Source: Cavia porcellus
Taxonomy: Eukaryota > Chordata > Mammalia > Rodentia > Caviidae
DNA length: 64,000 bases
Assembly: GCF_034190915.1 (NCBI RefSeq)
Contig: NW_026947636.1
Location: 124,001-188,000, forward strand
Reading direction: 5' to 3'
In this document: positions 52,901 to 64,000 of the stretch, piece by piece
Layout of the letters: the number at the start of each line of letters is the position of its first letter
How positions within the stretch are numbered: the stretch's first letter is position 1
Translations under genes and position numbers: made by a program
Notes under the pieces: model-generated
The model's database searches: none
What the model saw: only the letters and a program-made list of their open reading frames with translations
What the model was told of the DNA's origin: nothing

Positions 52901-55690
52901 GCATGTTCCCAGACCTCCCCATGGTGACCACCCCGCGGTGCTTTTCTCCATCCTACATTGCCACTCACTGCCTATCCTAATTCAGACCCTCCGATAAACA
53001 CCACCCCGTGATGTTTTTCTCACTCCTACTAGTGAATGTAATGTAACACACACCCAAACAATGCGCACCACCCCGTGATGTTTTTCTCACTCCTACTTGT
53101 GAATGTAATGTAACACACACCCATACAATGCGCACCACAACGTGATGTTTTTCTCACTCCTACTAGTGAATGTAATGTAACACACACCCATACAATGCGC
53201 ACCACCCCTTGATGTTTTTCAGAAACCTATCCTACATTGCCACTGAATGTTCCCTGACCTCCCCATGCTGACCACCCCGCGGTGCTTTTCTCCATCCTAC
53301 ATTGCCACTCACTTCCTACCCTAATTCAGACCCTCCGATTCACACCACCCCGTGATGTTTTTCTCACTCCTACTAGTGAATGTAATGTAACACACACCCA
53401 TACAATGCGCACCACCACGTGATGTTTTTCTCACTCCTACTAGTGAATGTAATGTAACACACACCCATACAATGCCCATCACCCCACGATGTTTTTCAGA
53501 AACCTATCCTACATGGCTTCTGCATGTTCCCTGACCTCCCCATGCTGACCACCCCGCGGTGTTTTACTCCATCCTACATTGCCACTCACTGCCTCTCCTA
53601 ATTCAGACCCTCCGATTCACACCACCCCGTGATGTTTTTCTCACTCCTACTTGTGAATGTAATGTAACACACACCCATAAAATGCGCACCACCCCGTGAT
53701 GTTTTTCTCACTCCTACTAGTGAATGTAATGTAACACACACCCATACAATGCGCACCACCACGTGATGTTTTTCTCACTCCCTCCACTTAATGTAATGTA
53801 ACACACACCTATACAATGCGCACCACCCCGTGATGTCTTTCTCACTCCTACTAGTGAATGTAATGTAACACACACCCATACAATGCGCACCACCCCGCGA
53901 TGTTTTTCAGAAACCTATCCTACATTGCCACTGCATGTTCCCTGATCTCCCCATGCTGACCACACGCGGTGCTTTTCTCCATCCTACATTGCCACTCACT
54001 GCCTATCCTAATTCAGACCCTCCGATTCACACCACCCCGTGATGTTTTTCTCACTCCTACTAGTGAATGTATTGTAACACACACCCATAAAATGCGCACC
54101 ACCCCGTGATGTTTTTATCACTCCTCCTAGTGAATGTAATGTAACACACACCCATACAATGCGCACCACCACGCGATGTTTTTCAGCAACCTATCCTATA
54201 TTGCAACTGCGTGTTCCCTGACCTCCCCATGCTGACCCACCGCGGTGCTTTTCTCCATCCTACATTGCCACTCACTGCCTATCCTAATTCAGACCCTCCG
54301 ATTCACACCACTCCGTGATGTTTTTCTCACTCCTACTAGTGAATGTAATGTAACACACACCCATACAATGCGCACCACCCCGCGATGTTTTTCAGAAACC
54401 TATCCTACATTGACACTGCATGTTCCCTGACCTCCCCATGCTTACCACCCCGCGGTGCTTTTCTCCATCCTACATTGCCACTCACTGCCTATCCTAATTC
54501 AGACCCTCCTATTCACACCACCCCGTGATGTTTTTCTCACTCCTACTAGTGAATGTAATGTAACACACACCCATACAATGCGCACCAGCCTGCGATGTTT
54601 TTCAGAAACCTATCATACTTTGCCACTGCATGTTCCCTGACCTCCCCATGCTGACCACCCCGCGGTGCTTTTCTCCATCCTACATTGCCACTCACTGCCT
54701 ATCCTAATTCAGACCCTCCGATTCACACCACCCCGTGATGTTTTTCTCCCTCCTACTAGTGAATGTAATGTAACACACACCCATACAATGCGCACCACCC
54801 CGTGATGTTTTTCTCACTCCCTCCACTGAATGTAATGTAACACACACCTATACAATGCGCACCACCCCGTGATGTCTTTCTCACTCCTACTAGTGAATGT
54901 AATGTAACACACACCCATACAATGCGCACCACCCCGCGATGTTTTTCAGAAACCTATCCTACATTGCCACTGCATGTTCCCAGACCTCCCCATGCTGACC
55001 ACCCCGCGGTGCTTTTCTCCATCCTACATTGCCACTCACTGCCTCTCCTAATTCAGACCCTCCGATTCACACCACCCCGTGATGTTTTTCTCACTCCTAC
55101 TAGTCAATGTAATGTAACACACACCCATAAAATGCGCACCACCCCGCGATGTTTTTCAGAAACTTATCCTACATTGCCACTGCATGTTCCCTGACTTCCC
55201 CATGCTGACGACCCCGCGGTGCTTTTCTCCATCCTACATTGCCACTCACTGCCTATCCTAATTCAGACCCTCCTATTCACACCACCCCGTGATGTTTTTC
55301 TCACTCCTACTAGTGAACGTAATGTAACACACACCCATACAATGCGCACCACCACGTGATGTTTTTCTCACTCCTACCAGTGAATGTAATGTAACACACA
55401 CCCATATAATGCGCACCACCCCGTGATGTTTTTCTCACTCCTACTAGTGAATGTAATGTAACACACACCCATACAATGCGCACCACCCCTTGATGTTTTT
55501 CAGAAACCTATCCTACATTGCCACTGCATGTTCCCTGACCTCCCCATGCTGACCACCCCGCGGTGCTTTTCTCCATCCTACATTGCCACTCACTTCCTAC
55601 CCTAATTCTGACCCTCCGATTCACACCACCCCGTGATGTTTTTCTCAATCCTACTAGTGAATGTAATGTAAAACACACCCATACAATGCG
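49952..55690 (+). repeat. 5948-bp higher-order repeat, copy 2, shortened to 5739 bp
   Basis: This is a direct tandem copy of 44004-49951. It is shorter by 209-210 bp, the length of one B2+A+B1 step, because the interval corresponding to roughly 46066-46276 is missing. Occasional private substitutions are seen (GATGGTTTTCAG near 50718, CGATAAACACC near 52992, TTGACACTGC near 54410). The block ends at 55690, after which the sequence departs from the start-of-copy marker GATGATTTTC. Confidence 0.9.
52028..52094 (+). repeat. Chimeric A unit marking a 210-bp deletion
   Basis: After the B2 variant CAGATGCTCCGATTC the A unit continues TTTTTCTCACGCCTACTACTG. In copy 1 the GATGCTCC flank leads to an ordinary CTACTAGTG unit (about 46078), and CACGCCTACTACTG belongs to the unit about 210 bp further on (46309-46322). 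The join falls in identical sequence ending TTTTTCTCAC, so one B2+A+B1 step was removed without changing the unit register. Confidence 0.83.
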
Positions 55691-56871
55691 CACCACCCCG
55701 TGATGTTTTTCTCACTCCTACTAGTGAATGTAATGTAACACACACCCATACAATGCGCACCACCCCGCGATGTTTTTCATAAACCTATCCTACATTGCCA
55801 CTGCATGTTCCCTGACCTCCCCATGCTGACCACCCCGCGGTGCTTTTCTCCATCCTACATTGCCACTCACTGCCTATCCTAATTCAGAACCTCCGATTCA
55901 CACCACCCCGTGATGTTTTTCTCACTCCTACTAGTGAATGTAATGTAACACACACCCATACAATGCGCATCACCCCACGGTGTTTTTCAGAAACCTATCC
56001 TACATGGCTTCTGCATGTTCCCTGACCTCCCCATGCTGACCACCCCGCAGTGTTTTACTCCATCCTACATTGCAACTCACTGCCTCTCCTAATTCAGACC
56101 CTCAGATTCACACCACCCCGTGATGTTTTTCTCACTCCTACTTGTGAATGTAATGTAACACACACACATACAATGCGCAACACCACGCGGTGTTTTACAG
56201 AAACCTATCCTACGTTGCCACTGCATGTTCCCTCACCTCCCCATGCTGACCACCCCGCGGTGCTTTTCTCCATCCTACATTGCCACTCACTGCCTATCCT
56301 AATTCAGACTCTCCGATTCAAACCACCCCGTGATGTTTTTCTCACTCCTACTAGTGAATGTAATGTAACACACACCCATACAATGCGCACCACCCCGTGA
56401 TGTTTTTCTCACTCCCTCCACTTAATGTAATGTAACACACACCTATACAATGCGCACCACCCCGTGATGTCTTTCTCACTCCTACTAGTGAATGTAATGT
56501 AACACACACCCATACAATGCGCACCACCCCGCGAAGTTTTTCAGAAACCTATCCTACATTGCCACTGCATGTTCCCTGACCTCCCCATGCTGACCACCCC
56601 GCGGTGCTTTTCTCCATCCTACATTGCCACTCACTGCCTATCCTAATTCAGACCGTCCGATTCACACCACCCCGTGATGTTTTTCTCACTCCTACTAGTG
56701 AATGTAATGTAACACACACCCATACAATGCGCACCACCCCGTGATGTTTTATTCAATCCTACTAGTGAGTGTAATGTAACACACACCCAAACAATGCGCA
56801 CCACCCCGCGACGTTTTTCAGAAACCTATCCTACATTGCCACTGCATGTTCCCTGACCTCCCCATGCTGAC
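55691..56871 (+). repeat. Satellite segment, left part of a block repeated at 61.4-62.8 kb
   Basis: B2 segments at 55840, 56050, 56260 and 56604 pair with 61653, 61930, 62140 and 62484. The offset is 5813 bp for the first and 5880 bp for the rest, a difference of one A unit. Shared markers are CCCGCAGTGTTTTACTCC, CCTCAGATTCAC, TCCTACGTTGCC and CTAGTGAGTGTAATG. The segment also has ordinary 4564-type subtype order. Confidence 0.8.
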
Positions 56872-58809
56872 CACCCGCGGTGCTTTTCTCCATCCTACAT
56901 TGCCAATCACTGCCTATCCTAATTCAGACCATCCGATTCACACCACCCCGTGATGTTTTTCTCACTCCTACTAGTGAATGTAATGTAACACACACCCATA
57001 AAATGCGCACCACCCCGTGATGTTTTTCTCACTCCTCCTAGTGAATGTAATGTAACACACACCCATACAATGCGCACCACCACGCGATGTTTTTCAGCAA
57101 CCTATCCTATATTGCAACAGCGTGTTCCCTGACCTCCCCATGCTGACCCCCCGCGGTGCTTTTCTCCATCCTACATTGCCACTCACTGCCTATCCTAATT
57201 CAGACCCTCCGATTCACACCACTCCGTGATGTTTTTCTCACTCCTACTAGTGAATGTAATGTAACACACACCCATACAAGGCGCACCACCCCGTGATGTT
57301 TTTCTCACTCCTACTTGTGAATGTAATGTCACACACACCCATACAATGGGCACCACCCCGTGATGTTTTTCTCACTCCTACTAGTGAATGTAATGTAACA
57401 CACACCCAAACAATGCGCACCACACCTCGATGTTTTTCAGAAACCTATCCTACATTGCCACTGCATGTTCCCTGACCTCCCCATGCTGACCACACTGCGG
57501 TGCTTTTCTCTATCCTACATTGCCACTCACTTCCTACCCTAATTCAGACCCTCTGATTCACACCACCCCGTGATGTTTTTCTCACTCCTACTAGAGAATG
57601 TAATGTAACACACACCCATAAAATGCGCACCACACCGCGATGTTTTTCAGAAACCTATCCTACATTGCCACTGCATGTTCCCTGACCTGCCCATGCTGAC
57701 CACCCCGCGGTGCTTTTCTCCATCCTACATTGCCACTCACTGCCTATCCTAATTCAGACGCTCCGATTCACACCACCCCGTGATGTTTTTCTCACTCCTA
57801 CTAGTCAATGTAATGTAACACACACCCATACAATGCGCACCACCCCGCTATGTTTTTCAGAAACCTATCCTACTTTGCCACTGCATGTTCCCTGACCTCA
57901 CCATGCTGACCACCCCGCGGTGCTTTTCTCCATCCTACATTGCCACTCACTGCCTATCCTAATTACAGACCCTCCGATTCACACCACCCCGTGATGTTTT
58001 TCTCACTCCTACTAGTGAATGTAATGTAACACACACCCATACAATGCGCACCACCACGTGATGTTTTTCTCACTCCTACTAGTGAATGTAATGTAACACA
58101 CACCCATACAATGCGCATCACCCCACGATGTTTTTCAGAAACCTATCCTACATGGCTTCTGCATGTTCCCTGACCTCCCCATGCTGACCACCCCGCGGTG
58201 TTTTACTCCATCCTACATTGCCACTAACTGCCTCTCCTAATTCAGACCCTCCGATTCACACCACCCCGAGATGTTTTTCTCACTCCTACTTGTGAATGTA
58301 ATGTAACACACACCCATAAAATGCGCACCACCCATTGATGTTTTTCTCACTCCTCCTAGTGAATGTAATGTAACACACACCCATACAATGCGCACCACCA
58401 CGCGATGTTTTTCAGCAACCTATCCTATATTGCAACTGCATGTTCCCTCACCTCCCATTGCTGACCACACCGCGGTGCTTTTCTCCATCCTACATTGCCA
58501 CTCACTGCCTATCCTAATTCAGACCCTCCGATTCACACCACCCCGTGATGTTTTTCTCACACCTACTAGTGAATGTAATGTAACACACACCCATACAATG
58601 CGCACCACACCGTGATGTTTTTCTCACTCCCTCCACTTAATGTAATGTAACACACACCTATACAATGCGCTCCACCCCGTGATGTCTTTCTCACTCCTAC
58701 TAGTGAATGTAATGTAACACACACCCATACAATGCGCACCACCCCGCGATGTTTTTCAGAAACCTATCCAACATTGCCACTGCATGTTCCCTGACCTCCC
58801 CATGCTGAC
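56872..58809 (+). repeat. 1938-bp higher-order repeat, copy 1
   Basis: B2 segments 56880, 57156, 57500, 57710, 57920, 58198 and 58475 each recur exactly 1938 bp later. The copy includes a one-base insertion (TAATTACAGACC near 57960) that is conserved in copy 2, plus CACCCATTGATG near 58330, TCCCATTGCTGACC near 58453 and TATCCAACATTG near 58765. The left boundary is a B2 with CCAATCACTG and GACCATCCG. Confidence 0.92.
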
Positions 58810-60747
58810 CACCCGCGGTGCTTTTCTCCATCCTACATTGCCAATCACTGCCTATCCTAATTCAGACCATCCGATTCACACCACCCCGTGATGTTTTTCT
58901 CACTCCTACTAGTGAATGTAATGTAACACACACCCATAAAATGCGCACCACCCCGTGATGTTTTTCTCACTCCTCCTAGTGAATGTAATGTAACACACAC
59001 CCATACAATGCGCACCACCACGCGATGTTTTTCAGCAACCTATCCTATATTGCAACAGCGTGTTCCCTGACCTCCCCATGCTGACCCCCCGCGGTGCTTT
59101 TCTCCATCCTACATTGCCACTCACTGCCTATCCTAATTCAGACCCTCCGATTCACACCACTCCGTGATGTTTTTCTCACTCCTACTAGTGAATGTAATGT
59201 AACACACACCCATACAAGGCGCACCACCCCGTGATGTTTTTCTCACTCCTACTTGTGAATGTAATGTCACACACACCCATACAATGGGCACCACCCCGTG
59301 ATGTTTTTCTCACTCCTACTAGTGAATGTAATGTAACACACACCCAAACAATGCGCACCACACCTCGATGTTTTTCAGAAACCTATCCTACATTGCCACT
59401 GCATGTTCCCTGACCTCCCCATGCTGACCACACTGCGGTGCTTTTCTCTATCCTACATTGCCACTCACTTCCTACCCTAATTCAGACCCTCTGATTCACA
59501 CCACCCCGTGATGTTTTTCTCACTCCTACTAGAGAATGTAATGTAACACACACCCATAAAATGCGCACCACACCGCGATGTTTTTCAGAAACCTATCCTA
59601 CATTGCCACTGCATGTTCCCTGACCTGCCCATGCTGACCACCCCGCGGTGCTTTTCTCCATCCTACATTGCCACTCACTGCCTATCCTAATTCAGACGCT
59701 CCGATTCACACCACCCCGTGATGTTTTTCTCACTCCTACTAGTCAATGTAATGTAACACACACCCATACAATGCGCACCACCCCGCTATTTTTTTCAGAA
59801 ACCTATCCTACTTTGCCACTGCATGTTCCCTGACCTCACCATGCTGACCACCCCGCGGTGCTTTTCTCCATCCTACATTGCCACTCACTGCCTATCCTAA
59901 TTACAGACCCTCCGATTCACACCACCCCGTGATGTTTTTCTCACTCCTACTAGTGAATGTAATGTAACACACACCCATACAATGCGCACCACCACGTGAT
60001 GTTTTTCTCACTCCTACTAGTGAATGTAATGTAACACACACCCATACAATGCGCATCACCCCACGATGTTTTTCAGAAACCTATCCTACATGGCTTCTGC
60101 ATGTTCCCTGACCTCCCCATGCTGACCACCCCGCGGTGTTTTACTCCATCCTACATTGCCACTAACTGCCTCTCCTAATTCAGACCCTCCGATTCACACC
60201 ACCCCGAGATGTTTTTCTCACTCCTACTTGTGAATGTAATGTAACACACACCCATAAAATGCGCACCACCCATTGATGTTTTTCTCACTCCTCCTAGTGA
60301 ATGTAATGTAACACACACCCATACAATGCGCACCACCACGCGATGTTTTTCAGCAACCTATCCTATATTGCAACTGCATGTTCCCTCACCTCCCATTGCT
60401 GACCACACCGCGGTGCTTTTCTCCATCCTACATTGCCACTCACTGCCTATCCTAATTCAGACCCTCCGATTCACACCACCCCGTGATGTTTTTCTCACAC
60501 CTACTAGTGAATGTAATGTAACACACACCCATACAATGCGCACCACACCGTGATGTTTTTCTCACTCCCTCCACTTAATGTAATGTAACACACACCTATA
60601 CAATGCGCTCCACCCCGTGATGTCTTTCTCACTCCTACTAGTGAATGTAATGTAACACACACCCATACAATGCGCACCACCCCGCGATGTTTTTCAGAAA
60701 CCTATCCAACATTGCCACTGCATGTTCCCTGACCTCCCCATGCTGAC
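58810..60747 (+). repeat. 1938-bp higher-order repeat, copy 2
   Basis: This direct tandem copy of 56872-58809 differs by very few bases. The clearest is CGCTATTTTTTTCAG near 59788 where copy 1 has CGCTATGTTTTTCAG. The repeat ends inside the B2 that starts at 60748, which has CCACTCACTG and GACCGTCCG instead of CCAATCACTG and GACCATCCG. Confidence 0.92.
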
Positions 60748-63700
60748 CACCCGCGGTGCTTTTCTCCATCCTACATTGCCACTCACTGCCTATCCTAATT
60801 CAGACCGTCCGATTCACACCACCCCGTGATGTTTTTCTCACTCCTACTAGTGAATGTAATGTAACACACACCCATAAAATGCGCACCACCCCGTGATGTT
60901 TTTCTCACTCCTCCTAGTGAATGTAATGTAACACACACCCATACAATGCGCACCACCACGCGATGTTTTTCAGCAACCTATCCTATATTGCAACTGCGTG
61001 TTCCCTGACCTCCCCATGCTGACCCACCGCGGTGCTTTTCTCCATCCTACATTGCCACTCACTGCCTATCCTAATTCAGACCCTCCTATTCACACCACCC
61101 CGTGATGTTTTAATCACTCCTACTAGTGAATGTAATGTAACACACACCCATACAATGCGCACCACCACGTGATGTTTTTCTCACTCCTACTTGTGAATGT
61201 AATGTAACACACACCCATACAATGCGCACCACCCCGTGATGTTTTCCTCACTCCTACTAGTGAATGTAATGTAACACACACCCATACAATGCGCACCACC
61301 CCTTGATGTTTTTCAGAAACCTATCCTACATTGCCACTGCATGTTCCCTGACCTCCCCATGCTGACCACCCCGCGGTGCTTTTCTCCATCCTACATTGCC
61401 ACTCACTTCCTACCCTAATTCTGACCCTCCGATTCACACCACCCCGTGATGTTTTTCTCAATCCTACTAGTGAATGTAATGTAAAACACACCCATACAAT
61501 GCGCACCACCCTGTGATGTTTTTCTCACTCCTACTAGTGAATGTAATGTAACACACACCCATACAATGCGCACCACCCCGCGATGTTTTTCATAAACCTA
61601 TCCTACATTGCCACTGCGTGTTCCCTGACCTCCCCTTGCTGACCACCCCGCGGTGCTTTTCTCCATCCTACATTGCCACTCACTGCCTATCCTAATTCAG
61701 ACCCTCCGATTCACACCACCCCGTGATGTTTTTCTCACTCCTACTAGTGAATGTAATGTAACACACACCCATACAATGCGCACCACCCCGTGATGTTTTT
61801 CTCACTCCTTCTAGTGAATGTAATGTAACACACACCCATACAATGCGCATCACCCCACGATGTTTTTCAGAAACCTATCCTACATGGCTTCTGCATGTTC
61901 CCTGACCTCCCCATGCTGACCACCCCGCAGTGTTTTACTCCATCCTACATTGCCACTCACTGCCTCTCCTAATTCAGACCCTCAGATTCACACCACCCCG
62001 TGATGTTTTTCTCACTCCTACTTGTGAATGTAATGTAACACACACACATACAATGCGCAACACCCCGCGGTGTTTTACAGAAACCTATCCTACGTTGCCA
62101 CTGCATGTTCCCTCACCTCCCCATGCTGACCACACCGCGGTGCTTTTCTCCATCCTACATTACCACTCACTGCCTATCCTAATTCAGACCCTCTGATTCA
62201 CACCACCCCGTGATGTTTTTCTCACTCCTACTAGTGAATGTAATGTAACACACACCCATACAATGCGCACCACCCCGTGATGTTTTTCTCACTCCCTCCA
62301 CTTAATGTAATGTAACACACACCTATACAATGCGCACCACCCCGTGATGTCTTTCTCACTCCTACTAGTGAATGTAATGTAACACACACCCATACAATGC
62401 GCACCACCCCGCGATGTTTTTCAGAAACCTATCCTACATTGCCACTGCATGTTCCCTGACCTCCCCATGCTGACCACCCCGCGGTGCTTTTCTCCATCCT
62501 ACATTGCCACTCACTGCCTATCCTAATTCAGACCCTCCGATTCACACCACCCCGTGATGTTTTTCTCACTCCTACTAGTGAATGTAATGTAACACACACC
62601 CATACAATGCGCACCACCCCGTGATGTTTTATTCACTCCTACTAGTGAGTGTAATGTAACACACACCCAAACAATGCGCACCACCCCGCGACGTTTTTCA
62701 GAAACCTATCCTACATTGCCACTGCATGTTCCCTGACCTCCTCATGCTGACCACCCGCGGTGCTTTTCTCCATCCTACATTGCCAATCACTGCCTATCCT
62801 AATTCAGACCCTCCGATTCACACCACCCCGTGATGTTTTTCTCACTCCTACTAGTGAATGTAATGTAACACACACCCATAAAATGCTCACCACCCAGTGA
62901 TGTTTTTCTCACTCCTCCTAGTGAATGTAATGTAACACACACCCATACAATGCGCACCACCACGCGATGTTTTTCAGCAACCTATCCTATATTGCAACTG
63001 CGTGTTCCCTGACCTCCCCATGCTGACCCCCCGCGGTGCTTTTCTCCATCCTACATTGCCACTCACTGCCTATCCTAATTCAGACCCTCCGATTCACACC
63101 ACTCCGTGATGTTTTTCTCACTCCTACTAGTGAATGTAATGTAACACACACCCATACAATGCGCACCACCCCGTGATGTTTTTCTCACTCCTACTTGTGA
63201 ATGTAATGTAACACACACCCATACAATGGGCACCACCCCGTGATGTTTTTCTCACTCCTACTAGTGAATGTAATGTAACACACACCCAAACAATGCGCAC
63301 CACCCCTCGATGTTTTTCAGAAACCTATCATACATTGCCACTGCATGTTCCCTGACCTCCCCATGCTGACCACCCCGCGGTGCTTTTCACCATCCTACAT
63401 TGCCACTCACTTCCTACCCTAATTCAGACCCTCTGATTCACACCACCCCGTGATGTTTTTCTCACTCCTACTAGTGAATGTAATGTAACACACACCCATA
63501 AAATGCGCACCACACCGCGATGTTTTTCAGAAAGCTATCCTACATTGCCACTGAATGTTCCCTGACCTCCCCATGCTGACCACCCCGCGGTGCTTTTCTC
63601 CATCCTACATTGCCACTCACTGCCTATCCTAATTCAGAAGCTCCGATTCACACCACCCCGTGATGTTTTTCTCACTCCTACTAGTAAATGTAATGTAACA

Positions 63701-64000
63701 CACACCCATACAATGCGCACCACCCCGCTATGTTTTTCAGAAACCTATTCTACTTTGCCACTGCATGTTCCCTGACTTCGCCATGCTGACCACCCCGCGG
63801 TGCTTTTCTCCATCCTACATTGCCACTCACTGCCTATCCTAATTCAGACCCTCCGATTCACACCACGCCGTGATGTTTTTCTCACTCCTACTAGTGAATG
63901 TAATGTAACACACACCCATACAATGCGCACCACCCCGTGATGTTTTTCTCACTCCCTCCACTTAATGTAATGTAACACACACCTATACAATGCGCACCAC
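60748..64000 (+). repeat. Terminal satellite segment repeating 55.2-57.9 kb
   Basis: It starts with units similar to 58810 onward for about 300 bp. It then switches near 61050-61085 (CCCTCCTATTC) to the order seen from 55240. B2 segments 61930, 62140, 62484, 62760, 63036, 63380, 63590 and 63800 all lie exactly 5880 bp after 56050, 56260, 56604, 56880, 57156, 57500, 57710 and 57920. The last units (from about 63930) differ from the corresponding earlier region. The array is cut by the window end within a unit. Confidence 0.82.

Larger units (their letters stand above)
1..64000 (+). repeat. Two-component satellite DNA array filling the window
   Basis: Every stretch I read is made of a 67-bp unit (A) or a 143-bp unit (B = B1 + B2), all in the same orientation. 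I located 220 B2 segments by hand. Dividing the remaining length by 67 gives about 486 A units. The window opens inside an A unit and closes at the start of another unit, so neither array edge is present. The strand shown is C-rich and G-poor throughout. No unique spacer, transposon, gene or RNA gene interrupts the array. Uniform orientation and nested multi-kilobase repeats are typical of eukaryotic heterochromatic satellite. The host species and chromosomal location cannot be read from the sequence. Confidence 0.97.

Noticed and set aside
1..64000. CRISPR-like alternation of repeats and spacers
   Set aside because: The units between similar boxes are themselves repeated hundreds of times rather than unique. 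Unit lengths and nested duplications fit satellite DNA, and no cas-like gene is present.
1..64000. CENP-B box
   Set aside because: I looked for the TTCG...CGGGA pattern on both strands of A, B1 and B2 and found none. The shared CCCCGYGRTG box is unrelated in sequence.
1..64000. tRNA-derived or SINE origin
   Set aside because: No box B-like GGTTCGAATCC on either strand, no A-rich tail and no flanking target-site duplications. Units are arranged only in tandem.
1..64000. Bacterial or viral origin
   Set aside because: No coding density, no operons, and 64 kb of short-unit satellite with multi-kilobase higher-order repeats is a eukaryotic pattern.

Overview
The whole 64,000-base window is one uninterrupted satellite DNA array. 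I see no unique sequence, protein-coding gene, RNA gene, transposon or CRISPR array, and both window edges cut through repeat units, so the array continues on both sides. Long satellite with nested higher-order duplications points to heterochromatin (centromeric, pericentromeric, subtelomeric or sex-chromosome type) of a eukaryote, probably an animal. The sequence alone does not let me name the species.

Basic design: two building blocks alternate in a single orientation. Block A is 67 bp (about 486 copies, estimated by arithmetic). Block B is 143 bp (220 copies located by hand) and is itself a dimer of B1 (73 bp) and B2 (70 bp). A, B1 and B2 start with the same C-rich/T-rich box and look like diverged descendants of one roughly 70-bp ancestor. 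Every B is separated from the next by one to five A units, so B-to-B spacing takes only the values 210, 277, 344, 411 or 478 bp, give or take a few bases.

Higher-order layout: 1-2396 is a diverged relative of the 4564-bp repeat. Two nearly identical 4564-bp copies follow (2397-6960 and 6961-11524). Two older, diverged 1.8-kb copies come next (11525-15116), then a short mosaic. A 2416-bp pair spans 16022-20854 and overlaps a nearly identical 4900-bp pair (19464-24363 and 24364 to about 29235). After a short 4564-type stretch there is a 2965-bp family of three copies (30069-33036, 37247-40211, 40212-43176). The interval 33037-37246 is partly repeated after the third copy. A 5948/5739-bp pair (44004-49951, 49952-55690) follows, then a 1938-bp pair (56872-58809, 58810-60747), and finally a block repeating 55.2-57.9 kb.

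There are no genes to work together here. The content is a record of in-register unequal exchange or amplification at several scales. Open reading frames of 60-185 codons exist on both strands only because A plus B is 210 bp, a multiple of three. I regard them as incidental.
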